From Sarcocystis neurona (lineage: Eukaryota; Apicomplexa; Conoidasida; Eucoccidiorida; Sarcocystidae): a DNA stretch of 64,000 nt. Made by a program: the position numbers and the translations under genes. The notes beneath the pieces were generated by a model, which saw only the letters and a list, made by a program, of their open reading frames with translations, did no database searches and was not told where the DNA came from. This document shows, piece after piece, positions 27,001 through 42,000 of this stretch. The stretch covers positions 1,610,910 to 1,674,909 of the forward strand of contig KL647290.1 in the NCBI GenBank assembly GCA_000727475.1. Reading direction: 5' to 3'. Position 1 is the stretch's first letter, and every line of letters begins with the position of its first letter.

Positions 27001-30000
27001 ATATATATAGATATGTACAGAAAGAGACGGGAACGGAGAGAGACACAGAAGTAAAGAGATATGCACAGCTTTTCTTCTACGACAGACTTCGGCAAGAAAT
27101 CTGTACGAATTTGAAAAGGAAGACGAAGAAGACTACCTTTTTCTTGCTGCTTTTCATCTTCTTCTTCGGCGTCCTCTTCTCTTCGGTCCGCAGCCGCCTT
27201 CGCTGCGTCCTCTTCTTCTTCGTCGTCCTGGCCCGCGGCAGCCGCCGATGAGTCGCCGCCGCCGTTCTTTCTGCCGCCCTGTGCGCCTCCGGGCCTGGCG
27301 CAGCCTCTGTTGCTCCCGGTCGCGCTGCCGCTCGCGCCGCTGCTGTGCTGCTGCTGCTGCTTAAGCAGCTCCTCCTGCAGCCGCTGCTGGCACAGGCGCA
27401 TGATTTGCTGACTCGTCGCCATCACCACCTCCTTCTCCACCCGCTCAAGTCTTGCTTCGAAAATCACGTCGTCCGTACGAATTGCCGGGGAGCCGTACTT
27501 CAGCATCGCCCTGCACATTAATATCCCACACGCAGCAGCACCAGCAGCACCTCCGCACCCACCAAAGAGAACTGATGGAGAAATTTTCACGGCAAATGCT
27601 TCTGCAACAATTCGTCCTTTACAGCGCCGCAGCAGGAGGACAGCACACAGCAGCAGGAGGACCGCAGCTGAAGCAGCCAGGACAGGCGGGGGCCAGAAAC
27701 GTGCCAACAGCACGCACACGCAGAGAAGCAGGGGCGAGCGACGGCAACCGAAGACGACGCAGAGAGCGAGACACGCAGAAGACAACGGTCGGGACGAAGC
27801 AGCGCGAAGCGGACGAGACATGCGAAGGACCCAACACGGGAGAGACGAGAGACGCAACATCGAGAGAAGCAACAAACAGCAGTGCACATGCGACAACAGC
27901 CTCACCAAACATACTCACACAGCGGAAGATATGCATACAAATATACATATATACATATATACAATATATACAGAGAAAAAGACAGAGGTCCCTGGGTGCA
28001 TACATGTGTGTGTACATATACACATACCTTTATACATATATATATATGTACATACAGGGAGAGAGAGGGAGAGGCACCTGTGTGTATGCCCATGTGCGTG
28101 TACATATAGACGCACCTGTATACACATGTATGTATATGTATATATACACGTATGTGGGCACTTGAGCGTGCCCATTGCGTTTCTTCGTCTTTCTTGATGT
28201 CCTTTCCCTTTTTCTTCGTAGAACACAATTTCTCGAGAAACCCTCTCTATCTCTTCTGCGCATTCACAAGACGTCCGCACCTACGCACGCACACGCCAAC
28301 AGCTGAAATTCCCCTCGCTCATATATATGTGCACGCAGAGGTAAATACAGGGGAACAAACAAACTGATTAAGAGAAGGTCTCCAAAATCGACACGCACAC
28401 GCCAACAAACTGAAGTGACGACTTTCCACACGTCCACTTCTCTCTCCTCTGCACAGGCCACTTCGCTTCTCCACACTCTGCGACAGCCGCACGCGTCGTC
28501 ACGGTGAGACCCTCCTGATGACGCACAGTTATGTCCTCTCTATATACACCACACAGAAGATCCTCTCTCCATCTGTCCCACACACAGAGCCACGCATAAA
28601 ATTTCCCATACAGAAACGAGAAATCCTCTACACACACAACCTTCACAGCCTGTGTTCAACCCCACGAACTCTCTCCTCTCTGTCCTTCTCTCTGCCTTTG
28701 TCTTCGACCCCCTCTCCCTATATGTCTCCATCTGTCCCTATCTGGCCGTTCCCCTCTTCGTCGTCCTCTCCGCGTCCCTCTCTGTCTCACTGTCTCGTCT
28801 CTCTCTGTCCCTCTCTTTGTCTTCCGGTCTTTTTCTCTTCTCTGCGTCTCCCCCTCCCTGTGTGTCTCTCTCTCTATGTGGACTTGGTCCTGGGAAGCGG
28901 CGGGACACGGAGGAAGGGGAAGGTCACAGAGAGAGCCGTCCTGTGATGCGTTGACTTCTCTCTGTTTGTGCCCTACGGTCCCCTTTTTCTCCTTCCTGAG
29001 AAGTGTCTTCGGTAGTGGCGACGACGCACCTGTACAGACGGTGCAGCTCCTTGTCAGTTAGAGCCGTGGGATTTGTCCGCGGCCGGCGCCTGCCTCGCCG
29101 CAGCCCTTTCGCGCCGCCGCTGCCGTCTGCTGCTGCTCCTGCTGCTCCTGCTCCTCCTGCTCCTCCTCCTCGCCCCACGCCCGAGGACGCGTCCGACGCT
29201 TCGTCTGAGCAGCAGCCGCCCCCAACCACCACCGCAACAAAAAAGACGCGCGAAGCACGTGAAGAACCGGCGGCAACCAAGCAGCAGCAGCAGCGGTCGC
29301 AGCAGCAGCAGCGGTCGCAGCAGCAGCAACACAGCAAGGAACAACTGCAGCAGCAGCACGACCGGCGGAGGCGTCCGGGTGTATGGACACTAGTTACTCG
29401 TGTGGTGTGGATGTACACTCCACACCTTTCTCCGCCGTATTGCACTGCCTATTAATACGAGGGGCACCTATCTGGACGTGGCACAACAGGGTCTCCTTGC
29501 ACTTTGTGACCCAACTTTCTCTGCAGAGTTCAGCTTTCCGTCACCCCGTCGTCCTTCGCCGGTTCACTCATTTCTTCTCAACGAAATTTCTTCGTTAACT
29601 CACTTCCAGCAGCAATAACACCCATCTTCCCGAAGTGTGGCGAGGCTTGTATTATGTGTGTATACATATGTGGATCTACATACGCCTCTTCCTGTGTGAG
29701 GGTGTGTGTACCTGTGTCTGTGTCTACGTATATATATATATGCATATATATACGCGTATTTATATATGCATGCGTGTACGTATGTGCATATAGATATATA
29801 TATATACATATATGTATATACATGTATATATATAGTTTTGTACACATGTCTGCGCTACGCACATCTCTACACCGATATACGAGCAGGGAAAGAAGATACT
29901 AAGTATCTACACGTGCACATAGGCATTTATATATACGTATGTGAGCATCTGTACACCGGTAGATCAACAGGAAAAAGACAGCAGTTATCTACACATGCAT

Positions 30001-33000
30001 ATACGTATACATGTATAGACGTATGTGCACATGGGTATATCTACGGATGCATCTGAAAATACACAAATACGTACAAAAGCACAAACACATGTGTCTCTTT
30101 GTGTATGTGTGTCTGTATACATACACGTACTACGCACATGCATGCGCGTGTGAATATACGTAATATCTATAAGCTGACCTCAAGTGAATATCCACGTTGT
30201 CTACTCTTGTTCACTTGTATAGAGGAGACGTACCTGCAGATCTGTGTTTTGCAATGTATGCAGATAAATTTGTGCATGCACGTGTCTAAATATACGGACA
30301 CGTTTTACGAGCCCGTCTATTTACAGATACATACGTCGGCATATACACGCGTATACACACATACTTCTACATACGAGTGACGAGCCACAGAGAGGCAGAC
30401 ACGCACTTCTTCACACGTGTACATACGCGTATGTTCGAAGGCATGTACGTACGTGCACACACGTTAATATGAACACGTTGGTGATAACTTCTTTAAATAC
30501 AAATATATACGTATATATAACCAGCTTCTCAATATATAGGTATACAGTGTAGGCGATGAAGAGGAGAAGGCAGCAGCAGGGGGATGGTGGGGACTGACCG
30601 GCAGCAGAGGCACCGTAGGCAGCGATGGCAGCAGCTCTGCTGCGTCGGCCTGAAAGTCCGGCAGCACCTCTGCCGTTGCCGTGGGGGCCACCAGCATCAG
30701 CGTCCGCACCGGGGGAGCCTGCTCCTGCAGTGCCGCCGTTTTCGTTGCCGTGTCCCAGGAAAAACTGGTTCCTCGTTTTTCTTTTGCAGTGAACAATGAG
30801 CTCGGCTTCTCTTGCCTTTCTGACCCGCATGCGTTCTTCTTGGGGAATCAACTTCCTCCAGAATTCGGCGTCGCTCACTTGGTCGATATCTTCTTCCTCA
30901 TCCTCGTCTTTTTCACTTGCTTTGAGTCGGCCGCCCCCCCGCCCCTCGCCGTCCCCGTCCTCCTCTTCCTCGCCATTTGCTGCTGCGGCTGCGCTGCTGC
31001 TGCTGCTTCTCGGTCTCCCTCGGCCGTGGCCGCCGCCGCGCGCGCCCACGCCTCCTCCTCCTCCCCCGGCGCCGCCCCCTTTCTTCTTGGTGGCGTGCTG
31101 CTGCTGTGGGGTCGGCTCGTATTTGAACTCCTGGATATTCTGGTAGCTGCTCAGCAAACTATCTGCCAGACTCCCACTGTTGCTCCCGCCGCCGCCCTGC
31201 CCGCTGCCTCCCATCTCCGTAACCGTCACCTCCGCCTCCGCCAAAATCAGGTCCAAGTCAACTTCCTGTCTCTGTCTCTCTTCACCGCGGCCGCCACCGC
31301 CCCCGGCTCCCCCCGCGCCGCCGTCTCCCCCGTCTCCTGCGCCGTCGCCCTCCCCTTCGTGCAGCTGCGACTGCTTCCACAGCTTAGACGCCCCAAATTT
31401 CAAAATACGAGACAGGTCGTCACGCGACAGTAAGCTCGGACCCCCGCCGCGTGCCCCCGCCCCTTCTCCGTCTAGCATGCGCTGGTTCAATCCCTGAAAA
31501 GGCGGCGCCAAGAAGAAAAAAAAAGACAGCCAAGCAGTTCTTTCTCTATACCGTCGTCACCCAGCTGTATATATAGACTTGCAAGGAAATCCGGACGCAG
31601 TTCACACAACAGTCTCTACGTCGCCTACATGTGTCTGTGCGTGGGCGTTCCCACCCACGAATGTACCGTCCACAGCAAACAGAATATATGACATACGGTT
31701 ACAAAATTCTGCGGTTCACGCATATTCCACAAACACCTCTGCATGTGTATATACATGTGCGTATACGTAAAACGTCGGTAAATACATTGCTGTCTGTAGA
31801 GAGACGTACAGCAGAACAGAACGGTGCCGGTTCACACACACACACACACCCACACACCACGACAAATATTCGTTTATATAGATATAAACAGCCAGCACAC
31901 ACACACAGAGGACAGTAGGAGTATACGTGTTTACATATACGTGCTCACATATATATATAAAAGGAAAGAAGAACAAATGAAGATATATGTATGCGTTCAC
32001 GTATATCCAAATGGAAAGAGGAACAGAAAGAGATACACACACGCTATAGGAAGATGTGTGTATGTGTGCCTGTGTGTGTATACATAACCGCAGGTACGGC
32101 TCCATAGATTCTACACATATATATACACACATGGGTACGTATGCAAAACCATTCATATATGTACTTATGGGCATCTCTGCGTAGAGGAACACGGCCGTCC
32201 CATCAAGCCAAAGTCCAGTGCGATCAGCGCCTGGCACAACGTACCACGAAGTCTTGTTTGCTGTGTACCCCTATGTACAGATATACACGTATGTATACGT
32301 GTATACGCGTATGTACAGATAAATGTAGATATACCTATAAAGATATATATATATATACGCGTACGTACGTTTACGTATTATATCGGTGGAATGCATACAC
32401 TTGCAGTTATAATGAAGAAAGACCGAGAGTGAAGGAAGCACTACATATCGAGAGAAAGAGACAAGAGCAAGGACTGCGTGACTCCCAGACGTGGTCAAAC
32501 TTCAGAGAATACCGACAGAGAGAAAGACGAATTAATGAGACAGGTGTACAGGACAAAAATAAGGCGGACAGCAGCAAAAAGTTCATTCCACATGAGTGAC
32601 TGTCTGCTGTGATGGAATTGCAAGAATGTGCAGCGTCGCATCCTCGCGGTGTGGCTACACTACCGGGTGGTACCCAAGACCCAAATGACACACAGCAGCA
32701 ATTAGCCACGCGGCGAGCAGGGCGGGGAGTGTCGCAGAAGCATCCTCGCGGTGTAGCTACACCGTGTACCCGGGAGACAAGGTACACACGGACACAGAAA
32801 CAGCTAGCCACGCCTAGGAGGGTGGGGAGTGTCGCAGCAGCATCCTCGCGGTGTAGCTACACCAGCGGCTAGTCTGGCCTTGGGCCAAACGAGCGACGGG
32901 AACAGCTCGCCACGGGCACACGGTGAACCCGCCACGCGTCCCCCTTCCTGCTGCTCAGTCCACGTGCCACGTCGCCACCAGGGCACTCGCGCAGACGCAG

Positions 33001-36000
33001 CAGAAGAAAGCAGGAGACTGCAGCCTTCCCTGCTCGTTACTAGGGCAGTCGCAGAAGAAAAAAAAAGCAGGACGCTGCAGCAGCCTCCCCTCCTCGCGAC
33101 CGGCGAAACCGCGCGCGCCACAAGGCACGGCCATGCACAAGAACGGCGACGCAGCACACGGCCGCAGAGCCGTCCGTATGTTCCCCAGGCGCAAGAGGCC
33201 CAGCAGCTACCGATGCGACCGCTTGCCCCTCCTTTCTTCCGTCAGCAGCGGTCTCCGGAAGCGAGCCAGCAGCGCAGAAGTCGAGAGGAGAGGAGAGAGC
33301 TGCTGCTGGCGCAAGCCTGTGTGTCTGTCTGTCTACCCAGGAATAGTTACCTGCACGACGAGAGTATCGAGGACCATCTTCGCCTTCGCTCGCTCGAGAA
33401 TCGTCTGCTCGATTGAGTCCTTCGTAACGAGCCGGTAAATTTGAACGGTGCGCGTCTGGCCGATGCGGTGCGCGCGAGCCTCTGCCTGCAGGTCGTTTTG
33501 CGGGTTCCAGTCTATGCAAAGAAACCCGACCCCACAGCAGACCCACGAGAAACTGCTTCTTCGGCCAGAGGCGGGGCCTCGTGGAGGGAAGCGGCAACGA
33601 ACGAAGACTTCGAAAGACACACACACCCACGACGCTCTTCTCCGCGGATCCCCACGAGCCATCAGCAAAGACACCACGTGAAATACGTGTGCAAAACGAG
33701 GAAAAAAAACGCGCTCGTGAACGCAGGGAGACTGAAGAATCCCCCCACCTACCCTCTTCTCATCCACAGACGTAGACGCGCGCTTGAGAAATACATACAC
33801 CCACGGACGTAGACACAGGCGCATGCAGGCACACAAGTGCATACACATAAATGTATATTTCAACCCACCTACATGTACAAGTTCTACACCACACACACCC
33901 TCGCGGCAGACAACCACACTTTATATACGTATATGCAGGTAGACACGCAGATAACCAGAGCAGCAGGAATACATAACCGCGGCAGCACCACGACGGGTGG
34001 ATCCCTACTGACGCTCACTATCATGGTAGAACAAGCACAAAGTCTTCGTGCATCTCAGTCGTGTACACATACATCTGTACACATATGTACACATGTGTCG
34101 CATCCCCGTCTATATATACAAATGTATACATACATATATAGATAACAACACCGTACATATGAATACATCCGACCCCCCTCCCGCCCTTCACAGACACGTG
34201 AAAGGGTCTGCTTAGCACATAAATCCCTTGCCTCTAGAGGTTCCGTATGTCTGTGAGTATTCATATCTGCCGGCATGTGCATATGAATAACACCACCTCG
34301 CACACATACACCTTCTGTATACAAGCATATACATATAGAAGTACACGTATGTGTAGGCGTATCATATAACACCGCCGCGGGGGAAAGACATATATATATG
34401 TATGTGTCGATACGTATGTGTGACGGTGACCAGCACGAGCACCTGGACCACCAGCAGCAAAGTCCAGCAGCAACAGCACAAGAAACAGCAGCGGTTGCCG
34501 CATGGCAGCAGCGGCAGCTTTTCTCTCATGCAGCTTTGAAGACAGACACTCTCCCCTCGTCCGGCTGACCTGTGAAACTCAACCCTTTCTGGCCTGTTGT
34601 CTCTCTCTCGCGGGTCTCTCTATGTGTGCGTTATGTCCACGTCTTACACATATGTACATACATAAATTTATAACTACATACAGATACATTCCATACATAT
34701 ATACAGACATACATCCAGCTGACGGTCTCGATGTGTCCACGTCCTACAAATATGTATACAAGCGTGTCATGTATAAAACTTTATACCTCTCTATATAAAC
34801 AAACACATTCCACATATATATATCTCGCCAGTTCCACTTCGTCTCTCGCCCGCAGCAGAAGCGCGGCAGCAGCACCTTCGCTACGGCCTGCGCGAAGGGA
34901 GGGCAACGAGGAGCCACGCGTGTCTCTGTCAGCAGCACCGGCAGCAGCGGCAGCGGCAGACATGACCGACCCCCCGCCCGTCTTTGAATAAGCAAAAAGT
35001 TGGGCACGTACCTGAGTCGAAGATGATAACGGTATCCGCACTCGTCAAATTTATCCCGAGGCCACCCGCTTTAGTAGAAAGCAGAAAACAAAAGTCGTCG
35101 CTGTTCTTCGCGTTGAAGTGCTCCATCGCCTTCCGCCGTACTTCCTTCGACATCGTCCCGTCCAAGCGCTGCAGCCCCACATAAAAAGTGCCACCACACG
35201 TCACAGTCCGTACGTACATATATACATATATACATATATATGTATGTATGTACATGGATACACACATGCGTATATATATATACATACACACACAGACTAA
35301 CGCACACACATACAGATACAAACGAAGACACACAAACACACATATACATACATATATACATATATACACACACGTATACACACACACACACATACATGCA
35401 TATACATGCATATGCATCTATATATATACATATATATATACATACGCACATACACACACACACACACCTACAAACACATTTACACACGTACCCACACACA
35501 TACACATATATCTATGCAGAAAGCTGAAGGCTGCAGCGGATAACTTTGACACCTTCACCACACTCGTCGGTTTGTGCGAGTAATTTTGAAGAGATTCGCC
35601 ATAAGGAAATCGACACTGAACATATATCTACATGTTAACACTTGTGCGTATACGGCTGCTGTGTGTGTATGCCTCTCCTTCCAACACAGACTGCGCACAC
35701 ATATGTACGTATATGTGCACGTCCTTGTGTGTGTGTGTGTGTGTATACGGCCGCAGGTATGCGTCTCCTATTTATATTTTATATATATATATATGCACGT
35801 CCTTGTGTGTGTATACGGCCGTATGTGTGCGTCTCCTTCCACGCGCACCTGCAGATGTATGCATATATATATATATATATGTGCACGTCCCTGCGTATAA
35901 ACGGCTGCATGTGTGCGTCTCCTTTCAACAGAACCTGCATGTGTATGTCCCTGTGTATGCGGGCGTTCTTGTGTGTGTGTATACGGCTATTTTATGTCTG

Positions 36001-39000
36001 CGTTTCCTTGGACACAACACACGTGGGGAGGAAACGGGTTTGTCGCGGCGCTGAGGAAGTCGCGGCGGAAGAGAGACACCGCGGCAGCAGACTGTCTAGA
36101 TGTGTCTGTGGTATGTCTCCGTGCAGCGCCTGCGGTGTGTCTCCCGCCCTGTGCATGTGTGCGTCTCCACCTGTGTCTCCCCCCACCTGATGCTTGTAGC
36201 CGCGCATCTGCAGGAACTCGGCGAGCAGGTTGAGCATTTTGACCATCTGCGAGAAGACGAGGACGCGGTGGCCCTTCTCGCGGAGACGTTTGAGAAGTTT
36301 GTCGAGGAGCCCCATTTTCGCGCTGCCGTCGATAAGCAGGCGCTTCCACTCGGCGGAGTCTTCTTCGGCGACGCTCTGGCACAGGAACGGATGGTTGCAG
36401 ACTTTCTTCAGCTCCATGCATATGTTCTGCAGGGCGCTACGGTTGCCGGTCCGCTTGGCCAGAAGCTCGTAGTTTTTCGTCAAAATCAGGCGGTAGAACT
36501 TGAGCTGCAGCGGGGACATCTCCACGCGCAGAATGGACTCCACCTTCTTCGGCATGCGTTTCTCGACGTCTTTCTTCACCCGCCGGAGGATGTAGCTGTT
36601 CAGCTCCTGCTGCAGCGCGGCGAGCTGCGCAGTCTTCTGCTCCCCCACTTCTGCGTGGTTCTCCACCAGGCAATACCGCGAGCGGAACGCGGCGCTGCTG
36701 CTGTGGATCCCCGGGTTCAAGAAATGCAGCAGATTCCACAACTCCTCCAGGTTGTTGTGCAGCGGCGTCCCCGAGAGAAAAAGCTTGTGCTCTACCGTGA
36801 AGAGTGACAGCTCAATAAATCGCTTGCTGTTGATATTCTTCAGCTGGTGCGCCTCGTCCACCACCAACAGCGACCAGTGCATGCGCTTTAAAAACTCCGC
36901 GTCGCCTCCGCAGTTCAAAATGCTCGCCGTCGTTATACACACGTCAAACTGGTACACGGCCGCATCGCGCTGGTGATGGAAGGAAGCCCCGCCTCCTCCA
37001 CCGCAGACGCTGCAGTACCCTCCCCCTACCGCCCGGGAAGAAAAGAACTCCCCGCCTCTTCCTCCTCCGTACGACGCACCAGCTGTTGCGGGGTGGAGCG
37101 TCCGCTGCTGCTGCTGCTCGTGGTACGCGGCCGCGCTGCGGCAGCTGCAGCAGTGCCCGCCACCGCCGCCAGCGAGGGGTACGCGCTGCAGCTCGTAGTT
37201 TTTGATAATTTCTCGTGCGGTCGCGTTCCCGTGGAAACAGACCACCACCGCCTGCGGCAACCAGCGCTGAAACTCTCGCAACCAGTTGTCGACTGTCGAC
37301 TGCGGCGCGAAGATCAGCACTGGTCGGAGCACCTCGTCCCGAAACAGCAGGTGTCCCACCACGCCGATCGTCTGCACCGTCTTTCCCAGCCCCATCTCGT
37401 CGGCCAGCAACACAGAAACGCCCCGCTTCAACCGTGACAAGATCCAGTTAACGCCGTACAGCTGGTAGTCTCGCAGTTGTTGCTTGCGGATGCCGCCGTT
37501 TCGTCCACCTCGTTCTGCCACGCCGCGCTTGTTGTCACCCCCTCCGTCCGTCCCGGCACTTCCCTGCTGCTTCTGCTGCGAAGACGCGCCTTCCTCCTGT
37601 TGCTGCGGCGACGGCGATCGCCTGTTATCGCCGGCTGAAGATGACGACGGAGCGGAAGAAGAACTGACCGCCACGACGGTTTCTGCGGACGTCCCGAGCT
37701 CCCGCGCTTCATTTCCTCTTCCTCCGTCCTCTTCTACTTTGGTTTTGCTGCTGTGCAGCAGCAGCGCATCCTTCACCGCAGGACTGGTGCTGCTCCTACA
37801 ACTGTTTCCTTCTTCGGTTTTTGACGAGAAAAAAGATTCCGCCTCTTGCTTCACCAGGTGTGTGCTTCCCGAAGATATCATGTGCTGCTGCAGGTTTGCT
37901 GCTGCTGCTGCAGCTCCCTGTGCCGCATCTCTCTCAGCTCCCTTTCCATCTTCCTCCCCAGTCCTCCCCTCCCTGCTGCTTCCTCTTGACGCAAAACTGC
38001 ACTGAGGGTCCTGCTGCTGCTGCGCCTTGACATTCGCGTCCCTCCACTCGGTCAAGTCGCTGCTGCTCCCGCTGCTGCTCCGGCTGCTGCCGGTGCTGTC
38101 CCTGTTGCCGCTCCCATCCCTGCTGCTGCTGCTGTCTCGGCTGCTGCTGGTGTCCCTGCTGATGTCGCTGGTGCAGCTGCTATCGCTGCTGCTACTCCGG
38201 CTCGTGTCCGTGCTGCTGCTGCTAAAGGCAGAAGCACCGACGAGCCGGGTCCCCTCCGACGGCAACTTTCCTTCGTCTTTGACCATCGCCGCATCGCTCT
38301 TCTCCTCCTTCTTCACGAAAGACGCCGAGTCGTCTCCTGCTCCAGGCGCCGGGCCGGCACCACCATCGGCTGCCGCTGCCCCGCGTGCCGTAGCCCCCCC
38401 ACCGTTCTCCGGCGCCTGCATCACCATCTCGCCCTTTGCCGAAACAGTCCACTTCGCCTCTCGATTCCCTCCTCCGCCACCGTCTCCCTGTCTCGTCGCG
38501 TCCTTCCTCTCCTCGTCTTCCTCTTTCTTCCCCCTGTCCCTCGCCAGTCTCCCCTGGCCCTGCAGAGACGCAGTAGGGTCCAGCGCTGCCGCCGCTGCTG
38601 ACGCCACGGCAGCCGCTGCTGCGGCTGACGCCGCTCCGGCCGCATGCGGGGGAAGAGTCGGCGGGGTCGCTGCAGCCGCAGGTGTCGCCCCGCCCGCAGC
38701 CCCCCCGGGCGTCGTCGCCGGCGCAGGGGCGGCCGCAGGCGCTTCTTCTTCTCCTGTCTCATCGTCTTCGTCCTTCCCGGCTGCTTCTTCTCCGTCCTCG
38801 ACGGGCACTCCCGTCTGCATGTAGAACGGCGTTTCCTCGTACGGATGAAAAGGGATGAGCGTGATGGAGCGGAAGGCGCCCGGCCGCGAAGCAGCCGCAA
38901 CTTTCTGCCGAATTCTCTCCTGTCGTGCCGACAGTTCCTCGATAAGTCTCCCCGCCGCATGCGCATGCAACTCCTCCTCCGTCTCCTGTGTGCACTGGTC

Positions 39001-42000
39001 GTACGGGCACGACTTCCACTTGACGACAAACATCGTCTTGCCTGACGTGGGGTCCACCCTGCGCATGTGCGGCAGACACGGCCACCAAGAAACGCAGCAA
39101 AAATGCGGAAACGTTTCCGCTACCGGGGAAGATGAGAAGGACGCAAACACGGGAAGGAAGGACACATACCCCTCACACACAGTCCCGTTCGGCAACGCGT
39201 CCGTCCACTCTCCCCCACGAGTAAATCCCTACGGCCCCATAGATACCGACTTCCAGCTAAAATATAGACACACCTGCGCATCTCCTGAGGAACGGACAGT
39301 CCACAACGGAGGAGGAACTCTGTTCACCGGAAAACGAGGAAAACTAAGAATCCCTGAACCACCAAATCGTCCGCGACGACGAGCAGCGACGCATCTTACC
39401 TCCCTGCCGCTGCTGCTGCTGCGCGACATTCCTTTCAAATCCCACAACGCCACCAGACACAACGCGTGTCTCCTCATCTCCACCAGATATCCGCAGACCC
39501 AGCGGAGAACGCTCGCAAAATGCATGCACACCGGCAGTAGAGACGCATGCGGAGCCGCTGCCAATGTCCTGCCGTGAAGGTTCCTGGCCCTTCGAAAGAA
39601 AATTTCTGCACCCCACATGCACCCCACCTGTCGCTGCAGCTACCCGTGGCGCTCGTCCCACTGCACACGTCAGTCGTACCAAATACCCAAGAAGACGTGT
39701 GTGTCTGCAGGCCGAGAGTCCCCCCACTCCCACACACAGACGGAGAGAGCTTCGCACAAGCGTTTATACACGAGTATACTCCTAATATATGAAAACGGGA
39801 AATTCGTGGGCATACAGTGTCCCCCTCCTGCTCGTCCTCCTCGAGGAAGGGCTGCCTCACACGTCTTCGGTAAACAGCCCCACACAGGTACAACGCATTC
39901 CTCTTCTGCAGCGTCAGGCACACAGGTGCACACAGGCAGTGCTACTGCGCAGAAGTTGTAGAGACGTGTATGTGGGCACACACACGAAAGACCTACGTCA
40001 AAACCGGCAGCACGCTGACGACGGTGGTACACATGCACGCACAGAGATGCTTCACCCAGCTGGCCACACGTGTTCCTATCTTCGTCCTGCTATCGGGAGA
40101 GAGACACACGTAAACGTGACTAGCTGTCTTCTCATCACATACAAAGAGACGCAGGTGTCCATCTCTCTTGTGTCTTCTCTCCCGCCTCACAGAGACGGCT
40201 TCTACGTGTATGCTCACCACCTGCAGAGAAGTCTTTCGGCGATAAGAGCATCTTCGTCCATCTGGCGCTGGAGCTGCCGCTCAATTTCCTGCTGCTCAAG
40301 CTCGTCAGACGTCACGTGCTGCGCCATCTGCTCGCGCTTCTGCTTTCGCTTGATAAAGTTGTCCACCTGCAGCAGGCAAGCAAAACACACGCGTCGTTCC
40401 CACCGTCTGCCGCGCGCGGGGGGATCTGCAGGCCTGTCGCTCCCCACTCCACTGCGGCGGAGAACGACTGGTGCGCCTCTAACGCATGCACACACGTCGC
40501 TGCGCTCCACGAGAAGGCGCGGGGTCGCAAAAAAATACTTCTGCGTACCCGCGGCCACCAAGGATCACGTGGCGTTTCTGCGCGGCCGGCGCACGTCACG
40601 CAGAACAGACACGTGCGGGAGGCGTGGGGAGCGCTGCACGCGGCGCAGCGAGACACGGAACGGGAGACACCGGCCCAGAAAGACAGAGACGCCAACACAT
40701 GGACGCAAACCCGCGCACAAAGTACGGATGCACAGAAATGAAGTGCAGCCCTGCTGCTGCAGAGAGACACACAAAGATACACAGACACAGGGAGACAGAC
40801 ACACAGATATCGGGAGCGGGATAGAGAAGAGACGGACAGACACACATACAGAGAGGACACGCGTACGCACACGTGGGGGGGCGGTACTACTCGACGTGGA
40901 AGGCGAGAGACAGGCGGCCAGAGACAGCCCCAGGGCAGGAGACGGAGAGAAGAAAAAGTTCACGAACGTCCACCACGTGACTGATAATTCTGCGTTATAG
41001 ACACCGACGCCAGGAGAAAGGGAATTCCACGTGTGAAGCTCGACGCGCATATACGGCGATATCAATGTAAAACGCGTGTACTCCACATCCGTGGCTCTGG
41101 TCTCACCCTCTGAAAAATCAGGCACCAAGACATACGCAGCAATGTCTATATACGCACATCACACGAACATATACACTTACACACACGCCTATGTAGACAC
41201 GAACGTATGTATGTATGGCTGCTCCAGCCCTGCGTAATAAGAGTGTGCGTGGTACGACGTCGTCCGTATGTTGAACTCTCGACGTCCGTCGGGAAGTTAC
41301 TTTCTTCCCACTGCCACCAAATGCGGTAGTTCTTCGCAAGAGAGCAATGCATACGCAGAGGTGCATGCACACCGAAGAAGGCAAGTGGGTCACATACCCG
41401 GCATTTCTGGGAAGGAGTATTACTTCTCCCTTCTCCGAGCTCCTCCCTCTCTCTTCCTTTTGTTCTCTCTTCCGCATCCTCCCTCTCTGTTTCTCATCTC
41501 CCCATAAACAGACGCGAGTGACACAGAACCCGCCACCCAAGGCAGCTTCGTCTTTCCTTCTTCTGTCATGGCTGCGTTGTGGACGGAAGTCGGTCTGAAC
41601 GTCCTCCCGACGTACGGACGGGGGAAGCTTGCCGCTCAGCAAGTCTATTTCTCTGTCTCCGCTACTGTACAGCGACACATTTCTGCATGCAGGTGGAAAT
41701 TACCTTCTTAATTCCCAGCACTCGAGAAAGCTCTTCGTACGTCTTCCAGCTGTTGTGCCAGTGTGACCGGCCCAACCACTTCACGCGGAACTCTTCCACA
41801 CCTGTAGCAGCGAGAACACCCCACACGCACACACTGCAGCAACAGCAGCAGGTCAGACGCGAGCTGCTACACGGAAGCAGCAGCAACAGCAGTAGCTGCA
41901 CAAGAGGCACGCGGCAGACCGCGCAGGAGGCGGAGACGTGGCGGCAGCCAGTGAGCAGCCGCGCGAGACCTGCTGCAGGACTACGAACAACAGCATATCC

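Noticed and set aside
35188..35527. His/Thr/Tyr/Ile-rich ORFs
   Set aside because: Translations of ACATAC/TATATA microsatellite in a CHD1 intron.
38027..38824. Plus-strand 265-codon ORF rich in Leu/Ser/Ala
   Set aside because: Antisense of the disordered linker in CHD1 exon 4.
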